The notes under the pieces are model-generated. The model was not told where the DNA came from. It made no database searches and saw only the letters and a list, made by a program, of their open reading frames with translations. The position numbers were made by a program, and so were the translations under genes. Positions 33,500 to 42,371 of a stretch of 64,000 nt of DNA are shown piece after piece. This stretch comes from Pseudomonadota bacterium (GTDB taxonomy: Bacteria > Pseudomonadota > Alphaproteobacteria > Sphingomonadales > Sphingomonadaceae). The DNA is taken from NCBI GenBank assembly GCA_023391375.1, contig JAEWBB010000024.1, positions 62,001 to 126,000 on the forward strand, written 5' to 3'. How positions within the stretch are numbered: position 1 is the stretch's first letter; each line of letters opens with the position of its first letter.

Positions 33500-34033
33500 G
33501 TGAACCGCCCGCCTTCTGCCCGAAAGCCGCGCCCGCCGCTCGACGATGCCTCCCTCCAGGAGATGGCGCTGGCCTATGTCGCGCGTTTCGCCACCAGCCG
33601 GGGCAAGCTGGTGCGCTACCTTGACCGCAAGGTGCGCGAACGGGGCTGGGCAGGGACCGCCGACGGGCGCGCCGCGGCGCAAGCGGCAGCCGACCGCATG
33701 ACCGAACTCAGCTACGTCGACGATGCGGCCTACGCCTCATCGCGCGCCCGGACCTTCGCCGCCCGCGGTCTGGGACCGCGAAGGCTGGCCGCCGACCTGT
33801 CCGCGGCCGGCGTAGGGCAGGCGGACCGAGACGAAGCCGCCAGTGCCCTAGACGCGGCCGCGGCCGCCCTGCGCTTTGCCGAGAAGCGCCGCCTCGGGCC
33901 GTTCGCGCTCGAAGCCGCCGACCCCAAGCAGCGGGAAAAACAGATGGGCGCGATGCTCAGAGCGGGACACGGCATGGACCATGTCCGGCAGATCCTCGCC
34001 TGCAAACCGGGAGAAATGCCGGATTTCTCCTAA
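33500..34033 (+). CDS. recX: RecX family regulator
   Basis: The 177-residue protein starts with GTG. It has the RecX three-helix repeats: LQEMALAYVARFATSRGKLVRYL, the motif ELSYVDDAAYASSRARTFAARGLGPRRL in two pieces, and a third helix unit near KQMGAMLRAGHGMDHVRQIL. RecX inhibits RecA filaments. recA is not adjacent here, which is common in this group. The family length is about 150-190. Confidence 0.88.
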   Translation: MNRPPSARKPRPPLDDASLQEMALAYVARFATSRGKLVRYLDRKVRERGWAGTADGRAAAQAAADRMTELSYVDDAAYASSRARTFAARGLGPRRLAADLSAAGVGQADRDEAASALDAAAAALRFAEKRRLGPFALEAADPKQREKQMGAMLRAGHGMDHVRQILACKPGEMPDFS

Positions 34034-34093
34034 GCGGTAACTTTGTGGTAAACTGCGAATGTCGGTTTGACGACTGTTCTCGTGGTGGTAGGC

Positions 34094-34687
34094 ATGACTG
34101 CCGAATTGATGACAAGCTCACCCCATCCCCAACCGGAGATTTCCGTTACGGAAATCGTGCTTCCCGAGCCGGTGCCGTTCGACGGCATCGTCAAGTGGTT
34201 CGACGCGACTCGTGGATTCGGGTTCGTGGTCGACGAGTCGTTCGACGGCGACATCCTCATCCACTTCTCGGTTCTTCGGGATCATAACCGCCGCAGCCTG
34301 CCCGAAGGTGCGCGGATTTCCGGGCTCGCGGCGCAGCAGACTCGGGGCTATCAGGCGCAGCAGATCGACAGCATCGACCTGTCGACGGCCTTGCCCAGCG
34401 CGACGCGGGACGGCAATGCTGTGCGCCAGCGCGCCGATCGCCAGGCCCTGGCGGAAGAGGCGGGCCCGTTCGAGGAGCTGGAGGTCAAATGGTTCAACCG
34501 CGTCAAGGGTTACGGCTTTCTCATCCGGCCCGAGGAGGGCGAGGCCTCCGAGGACATCTTCCTGCACATGGAAACGGTGCGGGCGGCGGGGATCGCCGAC
34601 CTGCAGCCGGGGCAGCGGCTGGAAGCGCGCGCGGCGCGCGGCCGCAAGGGCCTGACCGCCATCGAGGTTCGTCCGCCCTCCTTCTGA
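34094..34687 (+). CDS. protein with two cold-shock domains
   Basis: From ATG 34094 the protein has 197 residues. Two CspA-type domains are visible. The first is FDGIVKWFDATRGFGFVVDE with DILIHFSVL; the second is ELEVKWFNRVKGYGFLIRPEEG with DIFLHMETV. The RNP1 cores GFGFV and GYGFL are kept. Double-CSD proteins are typical of alphaproteobacteria and bind single-stranded nucleic acid. A TTG at 34067 would extend the start by nine residues but has no good ribosome binding site. The stop overlaps the DUF192 frame. Confidence 0.88.
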   Translation: MTAELMTSSPHPQPEISVTEIVLPEPVPFDGIVKWFDATRGFGFVVDESFDGDILIHFSVLRDHNRRSLPEGARISGLAAQQTRGYQAQQIDSIDLSTALPSATRDGNAVRQRADRQALAEEAGPFEELEVKWFNRVKGYGFLIRPEEGEASEDIFLHMETVRAAGIADLQPGQRLEARAARGRKGLTAIEVRPPSF

Positions 34688-35154
34688 TCGCCGCGGCCTT
34701 CTCGCTTTCCGCCCCGCTCGCCGCCTGCCGCGCCAGCGGCCCGACGCCCGTCAGGCTGGCGGAAAAATCGCCCGCCGGGCTTGAGCAGATGCAGATCCTG
34801 GTGAAGCCGCAGGGAAGGAATCCGAAGGCTCTGACGGTCGAGGTAGCCGCGACCCACGCCGAACAGGAACGCGGCCTGATGTTCCGGGAATCGATGGCCC
34901 CCGACAGCGGAATGCTGTTCCCTTACAACCCGCCGCAGCCGGTCGCCTTCTGGATGCACAACACGGTGCTCCCGCTCGACATCATCTACATTGGGACCGA
35001 CCACAAGGTGCTCAACATCGCCGCCGATGCTGTGCCCTATTCGGACGAGCCGCTGCCGTCGGCCGGGCCGGTCAGCGCGGTGCTCGAGCTGAACGCGGGC
35101 CGCGCGGCGGCGCTCGGCATCGTTCCGGGGACCGAGGTCGACTGGCCGAAATAG
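34684..35154 (+). CDS. DUF192 lipoprotein with no conventional start codon
   Basis: The frame encodes a complete lipoprotein signal (LLLIAAAFSLSAPLAAC). It is followed by the DUF192 domain: TVEVAATHAEQERGLMFRES, GMLFPYNPPQPVAFWMHNTV, and LNAGRAAALGIVPGTEV. No ATG, GTG or TTG exists in frame between the signal and position 34489, which is deep inside the cold-shock gene. A CTG at 34684 that overlaps the preceding TGA is the only start-like codon. Either a CTG start with coupled translation, a frameshift fusion or a lost start codon could explain this. The ATG near 34790 would lose the signal. Family function is unknown. Confidence 0.7.
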   Translation: MIAAAFSLSAPLAACRASGPTPVRLAEKSPAGLEQMQILVKPQGRNPKALTVEVAATHAEQERGLMFRESMAPDSGMLFPYNPPQPVAFWMHNTVLPLDIIYIGTDHKVLNIAADAVPYSDEPLPSAGPVSAVLELNAGRAAALGIVPGTEVDWPK

Positions 35155-35216
35155 CCGGCTCGGCCGCCAAGCGCGGCCTTGCCTTGCCCACCCAATGACG
35201 GCAAAGGCCCAAGCCC

Positions 35217-35600
35217 ATGGGACTGTTCGCAAACGCATTCACCTGGTGGAACGACGCCAGCTGGGGAACCCGGCTCTTCACCCGTCGGCACGGCCGCGAG
35301 GTCGGCCGCGACGAGGCGGGCAACGTCTATTTCCAGCATCGCAAGGACCCGGCGCGCCGCTGGGTGATCTACGCCGGTTCGAACGATTCGAGCCGCGTGC
35401 CGCCCGGCTGGAACGCCTGGCTGCGCGGCACGATCGACGAGTTGCCGGAAAAGGGCCTGCCGCAGCGCCGCCCGTTCGAGGCCGAGCCGAAGCCCAACCT
35501 CACCGGCACTGCCGATGCCTGGCGCCCGCAAGGATCGCTTGGCAGCGGCGGCCAGCGGCCGATCGCGACGGGTGACTACCAGGCGTGGAAACCCGAATAA
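35217..35600 (+). CDS. NADH:ubiquinone oxidoreductase NDUFA12-like subunit
   Basis: The 127-residue protein starts MGLFANAFTWWNDASWGTR. It has the B17.2/NDUFA12 signature WVIYAGSNDSSRVPPGWNAWLRGTIDE and the proline-rich end GDYQAWKPE. NDUFA12 is an accessory subunit of mitochondrial complex I shared with alphaproteobacteria. It sits on the cytoplasmic side near the hydrophilic arm. GGCCCAAGCCC precedes the ATG. The gene directly precedes the DUF2155 lipoprotein gene with two bases between stop and ATG, an arrangement common in this class. Confidence 0.93.
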   Translation: MGLFANAFTWWNDASWGTRLFTRRHGREVGRDEAGNVYFQHRKDPARRWVIYAGSNDSSRVPPGWNAWLRGTIDELPEKGLPQRRPFEAEPKPNLTGTADAWRPQGSLGSGGQRPIATGDYQAWKPE

Positions 35601-35602
35601 GC

Positions 35603-36250
35603 ATGCGTTTCGCTGGCACCATCGCGGTTCTCGCGCTCGCCCTTGCGGCTTGCGGCCGTGAACCCGATCGCCAGGCCGATGCCAACGGCAATGCGGTCAC
35701 CACCGACGTACCCAAGATCGCCGAAGGCGCGGGCGGGGAATCGCTGACGCCGATGGCGGAACGCGTCGCGGTGCTCGGATTCCTCAACAAGCGCAACGGC
35801 ATCGTGCGCGACCTGACGCTGAAGCCCGGGCAGGCGATCCGTCTCAACGACGCCGTCGTCCGCCTGCGCGCCTGCGAAACCACCGCGCCGTGGGAAACGG
35901 AAAAGCTGACCGGCGCGTTCGTCCAGCTCGACCGCCAGCGGCCCGACGGAAGCTGGTTCCGCCGCTTCTCCGGCTGGCTCTACAAGGAGAGCCCCTCGCT
36001 CAACGTGGTCGAGGACCCGGTCTACGACGTCTGGCCCAAGAGCTGCGCAATGAAATGGCCCGAAGGCGCCGCTGCCCCGGCCGCACCGCGTGCTTCGAGC
36101 AAGCCGTCGAGCGCGAAGAAATCGGGCGAAGATGCCGCCGCCGCGCCATCCGCCGATACCGCGCCCGAGGCTGCACCAGTTCCCGCGACGGATATGCCTG
36201 CTGCGCCGCCTCCGCCGCCGCCCAGCGCACCGGCCAACAACCCCGCGTAA
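35603..36250 (+). CDS. DUF2155 lipoprotein with proline/alanine-rich tail
   Basis: From ATG 35603 the protein has 215 residues, with lipobox LALAAC (cysteine 17). The DUF2155 core reads DAVVRLRACETTAPWETEKLTGAFVQLD in two pieces, then FSGWLYKESPSLNVVEDPVYDVWPKSC. The last 65 residues are low-complexity alanine/proline (PSSAKKSGEDAAAAPSADT, PPPPPPSAPANNPA). This tail overlaps the end of the aat frame on the other strand for 229 bases. The upstream GTG at 35585 is less likely. Role unknown; exported to the envelope. Confidence 0.88.
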   Translation: MRFAGTIAVLALALAACGREPDRQADANGNAVTTDVPKIAEGAGGESLTPMAERVAVLGFLNKRNGIVRDLTLKPGQAIRLNDAVVRLRACETTAPWETEKLTGAFVQLDRQRPDGSWFRRFSGWLYKESPSLNVVEDPVYDVWPKSCAMKWPEGAAAPAAPRASSKPSSAKKSGEDAAAAPSADTAPEAAPVPATDMPAAPPPPPPSAPANNPA

Positions 36251-36777
36251 CGCGCGCGCGGCACCGTCACCGCGCCGAGCGAGGCGAGGTGGTCGGTCTG
36301 GAACTGGCAGTCGAGCAGGGTGAACCCACCGACCTTCAATCGCGCTACCAGCCAGGCGATCGCGACCTTCGACGCGTCGGTCGCGCGGCTGAACATGCTT
36401 TCGCCGAAAAAGGCGCGGCCCAGCTGGATGCCGTAGAGGCCGCCGACCAGCCCACCATTCTCGTCCCACGCCTCGATCGAATGGGCGTGGCCCAGTGTGT
36501 GCAGCGCCAGGACGGCGCGCTCGATCTGGTCGTTGATCCACGTCTCCTCGCGGTCGGCGCAAGCCAGCAGGACGTCGTGGAAGGCCTCGTCGCACGTCAC
36601 GCGGAAGCGACCCGACCGGATCCGCCGGGCGAGGCTCCGCGATAAGTGAAAGCTGTCGAGCGGCAGGATCGCCCGATGCTGCGGTTCGACCCAGAAGACA
36701 TCGCTAGCGGTCCGGCTGTCGGCCATCGGGAAAATGCCCGTGGCATAGGCCCGAAGCAGCGTTGCCGGATCGATCAT
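36022..36777 (-). CDS. aat: leucyl/phenylalanyl-tRNA-protein transferase with unusual C-terminal extension
   Basis: Aat attaches Leu or Phe to N-terminal Arg/Lys of proteins in the N-end rule. MIDPATLLRAYATGIFPMAD starts the protein; WVEPQHRAILPL, RVTCDEAFHDVLLACADR, and GGLYGIQLGRAFFGESMFSR follow. LLDCQFQTDHLASLGAVTVPR marks the normal end near residue 180. The frame then continues for about 70 glycine/alanine-rich residues, antisense to the DUF2155 tail. Homologues normally stop shortly after the PRARY region, so a stop may have been lost. It lies 5 bases after arsC. Confidence 0.88.
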   Translation of the reverse strand: MIDPATLLRAYATGIFPMADSRTASDVFWVEPQHRAILPLDSFHLSRSLARRIRSGRFRVTCDEAFHDVLLACADREETWINDQIERAVLALHTLGHAHSIEAWDENGGLVGGLYGIQLGRAFFGESMFSRATDASKVAIAWLVARLKVGGFTLLDCQFQTDHLASLGAVTVPRARYAGLLAGALGGGGGGAAGISVAGTGAASGAVSADGAAAASSPDFFALDGLLEARGAAGAAAPSGHFIAQLLGQTS

Positions 36778-36782
36778 CCCGC

Positions 36783-37130
36783 TCACAGCAGGTCGCGCAC
36801 GCCTTCCTGCGGCCGACACAGCTTCACGCCCTTGTCGGTCTCGACCAGCGGACGCTCGATAAGGATCGGGTGCGCGGCCATCGCGTCGAGGACGTCCTCC
36901 TCGCTCTTGAGGCCGTCGAGGAGGCCAAGGTCGGCCACCAGCGATTCCTTGGCACGAAGACCCTCGCTCGGCTTGATCCCGGCGCGTTCGTATAGGCGGC
37001 GAAGTTCGTCCTTGGCCGGCGGCGTCTTGAGATATTCGACGACGGTCACGTCCGCCCCCGCCTCATTGAGGATGTCGAGGGTCTTGCGGGACGTGCCGCA
37101 CTTGGGATTGTGATAGATGGTCGCTTTCAT
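36783..37130 (-). CDS. arsC: arsenate reductase-like protein (ArsC/Spx family)
   Basis: The 115-residue protein starts MKATIYHNPKCGTSRKTLD with the catalytic cysteine at residue 11. The glutaredoxin-type arsenate reductase pattern follows: VVEYLKTPP, IKPSEGLRAKE, and ILIERPLVETDKGVKLCRP. The arginines in ERP and CRP correspond to arsenate-binding positions. No other ars genes are nearby, so a general redox role (YffB-like) is also possible. It is probably co-transcribed with aat. Confidence 0.88.
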   Translation of the reverse strand: MKATIYHNPKCGTSRKTLDILNEAGADVTVVEYLKTPPAKDELRRLYERAGIKPSEGLRAKESLVADLGLLDGLKSEEDVLDAMAAHPILIERPLVETDKGVKLCRPQEGVRDLL

Positions 37131-37384
37131 GGCTGCCAGCATAAGGCGCGAAATCCGCGCCGCCAATCGCCCGTTGGTCGCTCCTGAGAGTCCGTCCGTG
37201 GGCGGATTTGCAAAGCTTTCCTCGCCGCAACGACACATCGGCACGGCTCGTCGCTAACGCCCCTCTAGTTGGAACGGACTCGAAACACCGGTGTTTAGGT
37301 CGGCAGGACGACGATGCCGTTGGAGGGATTGTCAGGGGTGTGGCTCGATCGTCCGGAACGTTCCAACGGTATCGGAGAGAAAGC

Positions 37385-37954
37385 ATGAAAAAAGTCCTGA
37401 TCGCCCTCGTGGCGTCGAGTTCGCTGGCGCTGGGCGCCTGCGCCACCACCAATTCGCAGACGGCCGGTAACGTCGCCCAGGGCGCGGCGGGCGGTGCCGT
37501 CCTCGGTGCGGCCGCCGGCGCGGTCATCCCGGGCGTCAACGTCATCGAAGGCGCGGCCATCGGCGCGGCGGTCGGCGGCCTGGCCGGCGCGGTGTGGACC
37601 GACAATAACAACGACGGTTACGCCGATGGCTACACGCAGAACGGCACTTATTATGCCGGTTCGCCGGCCGGTTACGATCCGACCCTCGGCCGCGTGGCGA
37701 CTGGTGCGGCCGGCGGCGCGGCGCTGGGCGCGGTGGCCGGCGCGGTCATCCCGGGCCTCGGCGTCCTCGAAGGTGCGGTGATCGGTGCGGCGGTCGGCGG
37801 TCTTGCCGGCGCGGTGTGGACCGATCGTAACAACGACGGTCGTGTCGACGGCTACACGCAGAACGGCACCTACTACGAAGGCGCGCCGACGACGGCTCCG
37901 GCTCCGACCTACAACACGGCGCCGGCGCCGAGCTACACCGGCGAGCGTGGCTAA
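37385..37954 (+). CDS. lipoprotein with duplicated glycine-zipper and Asp/Asn-rich loop
   Basis: The 189-residue protein has a signal with lipobox LALGAC (cysteine 20). It then has two copies of an 80-residue unit. Each unit holds a glycine zipper (GAAGGAVLGAAAGAVIPG and GAAGGAALGAVAGAVIPG), a second zipper GAAVGGLAGAVWTD, and a loop DNNNDGYADG or DRNNDGRVDG resembling an EF-hand calcium loop. GYTQNGTYY ends each unit. The C-terminus is a short proline/threonine tail. GGAGAGAAAGC precedes the ATG. It should be anchored in the outer membrane. Its end overlaps the start of the L,D-transpeptidase gene. Confidence 0.88.
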   Translation: MKKVLIALVASSSLALGACATTNSQTAGNVAQGAAGGAVLGAAAGAVIPGVNVIEGAAIGAAVGGLAGAVWTDNNNDGYADGYTQNGTYYAGSPAGYDPTLGRVATGAAGGAALGAVAGAVIPGLGVLEGAVIGAAVGGLAGAVWTDRNNDGRVDGYTQNGTYYEGAPTTAPAPTYNTAPAPSYTGERG

Positions 37955-39281
37955 GGCTTCGCTTTCCAACGTGAAAACGGTTCGCCCCGGTGCCCTCGCG
38001 GCATCGGGGCGGATTGTTCTGGCCGCCCTCGCATTGCTGGCCGCCGTACCCGTTGGCGCGCGCGACCCTCTCGCCCCGCTGATCGCGCCGCTCGAAGCGC
38101 GCGACGGGACGGTCGATGATTTCTACGCCGAACGCGGCGATCAGACTTTGTGGCTGGCCGACGACGGTCGTGCTTCCCAGGCCCTCCTCGGCCTTCTTTC
38201 GACGGCGGATGTCGATGACCTCGACCCCCGACAGTTCAATCTCGCGGCGCTCCGCGCCCAAGTCGAGACCGCCACGTCGCCGCGCGATCGGATGCGTGCG
38301 GATCGCGCACTCAGCCAGGCGCTCGTCGAGTATGTCACGGCGCTGCGCGCCGGCGCGTCCGCCAACGCCGGCTGGGAGATCGCCGATCCGCAGGTTCGCC
38401 CGCACGCTCCGAGCGCACGGTCGATCCTCGATGCCGCGGCGGCTTCCTCGGATCTGGCCGACTGGGTCGAGGCGATGCCCTGGATGCACTCCAGCTATGC
38501 CGAGCTGCGCGCTGCGCTCGTCACAGAGACGGACCCGGCGAAGGCGGAGCGGATTCGCCTTAATCTGGAGCGCACGCGCCTGCTGCCGGCTACGCGAACC
38601 GGGCGCTACGTGCTGGTCAATACCGCCGCCCAGCGCCTCTACATGGTCGAGGACGGGCGGGTCGTGGATTCGATGAAGGTGGTCGTCGGCAAGACCGACC
38701 AGCCGACGCCGATGCTGGCCTCGATGATCGACCATGCCGACCTCAACCCCTACTGGAACCTGCCGATCGACCTTGTCGCCGAGCGAGTCGCGCCCAACGT
38801 CGTGCGCGACGGTCTGACTTACCTTGATCGCCAAGGGTACGAGGTGATGAGCGGGTTCGATGCAGATGCCGTCCCGGTCGATCCCTCGACGATCGACTGG
38901 CACGAAGCGGCTGCCGGGCGGCTCAAGCTGCGAATGCGGCAGAAGCCGGGCCCTTATAACGCGATGGGCGTGATGAAATTCATGTTCGCCAATGCGCACG
39001 GGGTTTGGTTGCACGACACCCCGCAAAAGGAACTGATGGCCAACGACGCGCGGCTCAACAGTGCCGGCTGCGTCCGCCTCGAGGATGCGCCGCGGCTGGG
39101 CCGCTGGCTGTTCGGCCGCGCACTAGCCGCCGAAGGCGAAGCGCCCGAGCAGCGGGTCGACCTCGTCCAGCCCGTGCCGGTATATCTCGCCTACCTCACC
39201 GCGGTGCCGGGCGATGGCGGCCAGGTCGTCTTCTACGACGACATCTATCACCGCGACGCGACGAAGATGGCCGGCCGCTAA
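37947..39281 (+). CDS. L,D-transpeptidase (YcbB/LdtD-like)
   Basis: The protein of about 444 residues starts at GTG 37947, overlapping the lipoprotein stop; GTG 37971 is the alternative. A signal-like hydrophobic stretch (IVLAALALLAAVPVGA) is followed by a peptidoglycan-binding-like N-terminal part (DFYAERGDQTLWLADDGRAS). The YkuD domain carries YVLVNTAAQRLYMVEDGRVV, then WLHDTPQKELMANDARLNSAGCVRLEDA with the catalytic cysteine and arginine. Large enzymes of this type make 3-3 cross-links in the periplasm. Coupling to a glycine-zipper lipoprotein suggests a shared envelope role. Confidence 0.9.
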   Translation: MAKASLSNVKTVRPGALAASGRIVLAALALLAAVPVGARDPLAPLIAPLEARDGTVDDFYAERGDQTLWLADDGRASQALLGLLSTADVDDLDPRQFNLAALRAQVETATSPRDRMRADRALSQALVEYVTALRAGASANAGWEIADPQVRPHAPSARSILDAAAASSDLADWVEAMPWMHSSYAELRAALVTETDPAKAERIRLNLERTRLLPATRTGRYVLVNTAAQRLYMVEDGRVVDSMKVVVGKTDQPTPMLASMIDHADLNPYWNLPIDLVAERVAPNVVRDGLTYLDRQGYEVMSGFDADAVPVDPSTIDWHEAAAGRLKLRMRQKPGPYNAMGVMKFMFANAHGVWLHDTPQKELMANDARLNSAGCVRLEDAPRLGRWLFGRALAAEGEAPEQRVDLVQPVPVYLAYLTAVPGDGGQVVFYDDIYHRDATKMAGR

Positions 39282-39982
39282 TTGCCGCGGCGGCGGATAC
39301 CCCAGCCATAATCGTTGCCGAGTTCGAACGGCACCGCCCGCCCGTTCGCGTCGCGGGCGGGGGTGAAGCGCAACCGGTCCGTCAACAGACTGCAGGTCAA
39401 TGCGTCGAGTTCACCGCTGCCCGAGGAGCGGGTAATCCGGCAGTTCGCAATGCGGCCACTGGTCAGCACGGTGAAGCGGATGGAGACGTTGCCGCTGATC
39501 CCGCTGCTGACCAGCGAGCGCGGATAGTCGCTGTCACGCAGCCCGCCCGACAGCCATTGCGGCCGCGATACGCCGCCGCCGCCACCGCGACCGTTCCCGC
39601 TGCCGCCCGCGCCCGTCCCGTTGCCGCGGTCTGCCGCGCCCGCGGTCGTGGCGTTGCCGCTCCCCGCGACGGGGGCAGCCGGTAAGGGCGAGGGGACGGG
39701 GATTTTGGGCTCTGGCGCAACGACCGGTGAAGGCTCGGCCTTCTTGCCCGCCGCGCCTTCTTCCTTCGCCGGGGCCGCCTTTAGTTTCGGCGTATCGACT
39801 TCGGGCGGCGGCGGCGGGTTCTCGATGTCGACCATCACCGTCGGCGGATCCTTCGACGCCAGGGGGCCGGAGCCATGCGGCGCCAGCCACCACGCCAAAC
39901 CCAGCACGGCATAGACCGTGCCCACCATCGCCCAGCCTTTCAGCCGGTCCTTGCGGGAAGGGGTTGCACGGTAGGCGGGCAT
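39278..39982 (-). CDS. energy transducer TonB-like protein
   Basis: The 234-residue protein has the TonB build. A cytoplasmic RKDRLKGW is followed by one membrane span (about 17-36). The spacer is rich in proline and glycine (ENPPPPPEVDTP, GSGNGRGGGGG). The C-terminal domain reads YPRSLVSSGISGNVSIRFTV then GRIANCRITRSSGSGELDALTC. Unlike usual TonB, the spacer is glycine-rich. The partner ExbB/ExbD genes are not nearby. Its stop overlaps that of the L,D-transpeptidase by three bases on the other strand. An ATG at 39982 fits the span better than the GTG at 40018. Confidence 0.87.
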   Translation of the reverse strand: MPAYRATPSRKDRLKGWAMVGTVYAVLGLAWWLAPHGSGPLASKDPPTVMVDIENPPPPPEVDTPKLKAAPAKEEGAAGKKAEPSPVVAPEPKIPVPSPLPAAPVAGSGNATTAGAADRGNGTGAGGSGNGRGGGGGVSRPQWLSGGLRDSDYPRSLVSSGISGNVSIRFTVLTSGRIANCRITRSSGSGELDALTCSLLTDRLRFTPARDANGRAVPFELGNDYGWGIRRRGN

Positions 39983-40023
39983 CGCCGGGTCAACGCACCA
40001 GCGGCCCCGCCGATGCACGAAAC

Positions 40024-40437
40024 CTACCGGACCTCGAATGCCGCCGGATCATCCTTGGCGACGCGGATCGGCAGGGCATCGCCCGCAGCCAGCGAATAGA
40101 AGCGCGGGTCCTTGCCGGTGAGTTTCAGCTCACCCGGCCGCTCGACCATGTCCTGTGGCGCGAGGTAGGTGAAATGGATTACCGCATCGCCCTCGACATA
40201 TTCGGTGCCCTTGTCGGTCTTCTTGTAGCCGCCCTCGACGTCATCATGGGTGCAGGTCCGGCGCTCGCTCGTGCCGCTGTGGTCGTCCTTCCAGATGCAC
40301 ATCCGGTCGATGGTCGATACGACGGCCTCGACCGGTAGCGTGTGGCTGTCGTGGATCGCCTGCTTCACCCACAGCCCGCCGCCGACAAGAGCGGCGAGGC
40401 AGATGAACAGGGCTTGGGCGCGAAAGTACAAGGACAT
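40024..40437 (-). CDS. membrane-anchored hypothetical protein
   Basis: The 137-residue protein has an N-terminal span (LFICLAALVGGGLWV) and then a soluble part. Motifs include CIWKDDHSGTSERRTCTHDD and EYVEGDAVIHFTYLAPQDMV. I recognise no family; the start resembles DUF3592-type proteins but the match is weak. The two cysteines may pair outside the cytoplasm. It lies between accC and tonB on the same strand. Confidence 0.7.
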   Translation of the reverse strand: MSLYFRAQALFICLAALVGGGLWVKQAIHDSHTLPVEAVVSTIDRMCIWKDDHSGTSERRTCTHDDVEGGYKKTDKGTEYVEGDAVIHFTYLAPQDMVERPGELKLTGKDPRFYSLAAGDALPIRVAKDDPAAFEVR

Positions 40438-40487
40438 CGCGCGGGCTTAACCCGGATTGGTGAACGAACCGTTCCGGTCCGAGGCGG

Positions 40488-41843
40488 TCAGGCCTCGGTG
40501 GGCTGTTCGTCGAGCCAGCGCTCGAGCCACTTGATGGTGTACTCGCCGTCGAGGAAAGCCGGGTCCTGGATGATCGCCTGGTGTAGCGGAACCGTGGTCT
40601 TCATCCCGTCGACCACGAACTCTTCCAGCGCGCGCTTCAATCGCATGATGCAGCGCTCGCGGGTGGTGCCATAGACGATCAGCTTGCCGATCATGCTGTC
40701 GTAATAGGGCGGCACCTTGTAGCCGGCGTAGAGCCCGCTATCGACGCGCACGTGCATCCCGCCCGGCGCGACGTAGTTCTTCACCAGTCCCGGCGATGGC
40801 GCGAAGGTGCGCGGGTCCTCAGCGTTGATGCGGCACTCGATCGCGTGGCCGTGGAGGTGGATGTTTTCCTGCGTGCACGACAGGCCGTCGCCCTGCGCGA
40901 CGCGAATCTGTTCGCGGACCAGGTCCATGCCGCTAATCATCTCGGTCACCGGATGCTCGACCTGCAGGCGGGTGTTCATCTCGATGAAGTAGAACTTGTC
41001 GTCCTCGTAGAGGAACTCGATCGTGCCGGCGCCGCGATAGCCCATGTCGGCCATCGCCTTGCGGACGATTTCGCCCATCTCGGCGCGCTGCTCGGCGGTG
41101 ATAACCGGCGAGGGGGCTTCCTCAATCACCTTCTGGTGGCGACGCTGGACCGAACAGTCGCGTTCTCCCAGGTGGATCGCGGCACCTTCGCCGTCGCCGA
41201 ACACCTGGAACTCGATATGCTTCGGGTCGCCGAGGTATTTTTCCATGTAGACGGTCGGGTCGCCGAACGCCGCGTTCGCTTCCGACGACGCCTGGCCCAT
41301 CAGGCTTTCCAGCTGGTCCGCCTCGGGCACGACCTTCATGCCGCGCCCGCCGCCGCCCGATGCCGCCTTGATGAGCACCGGATAGCCGATCTCGTCGGCG
41401 AGGCGCTTGGCGTCGTCGACGTTGTCGAGCGGCCCGGGCGAACCCGGGACCAACGGCAGGCCGAGCTTCTCGGCGGTGCGCTTGGCCTCGATCTTGTCGC
41501 CCATGATGCGGATATGCTCGGGCTTGGGCCCGACCCAGATCAGCCCGTGGCTCTCGACGATCTCGGCGAACTGCGCGTTTTCCGACAGGAAGCCGTAGCC
41601 CGGGTGCACCGCATCGGCGTGGGTGATTTCCGCCGCCGAGATGATGTTCGCGATGTTGAGGTAACTGTCCTTGGCCGGCGGCGGGCCGATGCAAACCGCT
41701 TCGTCGGCCAGGCGCACGTGCATAGCATCGGCGTCGGCGGTGGAATGCACCGCGACGGTCTTGATGCCCATTTCATGGCAGGCGCGGTGGATGCGGAGCG
41801 CGATCTCGCCGCGGTTGGCAATGAGGAGCTTCTTGATCGCCAT
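40488..41843 (-). CDS. accC: acetyl-CoA carboxylase, biotin carboxylase subunit
   Basis: The 451-residue protein starts [18 protein letters not shown]. The ATP-grasp motif [14 protein letters not shown] lies near 159-172, [20 protein letters not shown] in the middle, and the active-site [16 protein letters not shown] near 285. It carboxylates the biotin of AccB with bicarbonate and ATP, the first step of fatty-acid synthesis. It starts one base after the accB stop. An upstream in-frame ATG at 41891 lies within accB and is rejected. Confidence 0.98.
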   Translation of the reverse strand: MAIKKLLIANRGEIALRIHRACHEMGIKTVAVHSTADADAMHVRLADEAVCIGPPPAKDSYLNIANIISAAEITHADAVHPGYGFLSENAQFAEIVESHGLIWVGPKPEHIRIMGDKIEAKRTAEKLGLPLVPGSPGPLDNVDDAKRLADEIGYPVLIKAASGGGGRGMKVVPEADQLESLMGQASSEANAAFGDPTVYMEKYLGDPKHIEFQVFGDGEGAAIHLGERDCSVQRRHQKVIEEAPSPVITAEQRAEMGEIVRKAMADMGYRGAGTIEFLYEDDKFYFIEMNTRLQVEHPVTEMISGMDLVREQIRVAQGDGLSCTQENIHLHGHAIECRINAEDPRTFAPSPGLVKNYVAPGGMHVRVDSGLYAGYKVPPYYDSMIGKLIVYGTTRERCIMRLKRALEEFVVDGMKTTVPLHQAIIQDPAFLDGEYTIKWLERWLDEQPTEA

Positions 41844-41844
41844 C

Positions 41845-42333
41845 TTAAGCGATGACCACCAGCGGCTGGTCGAATTCGACCGGCTGGGCATCGCCGATCA
41901 GGATCTGGCTGATCTTGCCGCCCTTGGGCGCGGTGATCGGGTTCATCACCTTCATCGCCTCGATGATCATCAGCGTGTCGCCGGCCTTCACGTCCTGGCC
42001 GACGGTGATGAACGCCTTGGCGCCCGGTTCCGGCGACAGATAGGCGGTGCCGACCATCGGCGACTTGACCGCATCGACCGGGGCGGTGGCAGCGGCTTCG
42101 GCGGGTGCAGCGGCCGGGGCAGCGGCGGCCGGCGCGGCGGCCATCGGCGCGGCTGCAGGGGCGGGAGCATAGGCCATCACGGGCGCGCTCTCGCGCTTGA
42201 CCTTGATCTTGCGGTCGCCGTCCTCGACTTCGATTTCGGTCAGCTCGTTGGCGGACAGCAGTTCCGCCAGTTCGCGCACCAGGTCGCTGTCGATGCGCAT
42301 TGCCTGCCCGGTCGCCTTGCTGTCGTCGGCCAT
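41845..42333 (-). CDS. accB: acetyl-CoA carboxylase biotin carboxyl carrier protein
   Basis: The 162-residue protein has an N-terminal helix region ([26 protein letters not shown] in pieces), a long alanine/proline linker (about 52-88) and the biotinyl domain. The biotin attachment lysine is K128 in IIEAMKVMN. The [18 protein letters not shown] stretch contains the thumb-like region of BCCP. It is translated just ahead of accC in the same operon, itself 38 bases after aroQ. Confidence 0.98.
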   Translation of the reverse strand: MADDSKATGQAMRIDSDLVRELAELLSANELTEIEVEDGDRKIKVKRESAPVMAYAPAPAAAPMAAAPAAAAPAAAPAEAAATAPVDAVKSPMVGTAYLSPEPGAKAFITVGQDVKAGDTLMIIEAMKVMNPITAPKGGKISQILIGDAQPVEFDQPLVVIA

Positions 42334-42371
42334 ATTCGAATCCCGTGAAAAAATACGAAGGGCGCTCCCTG

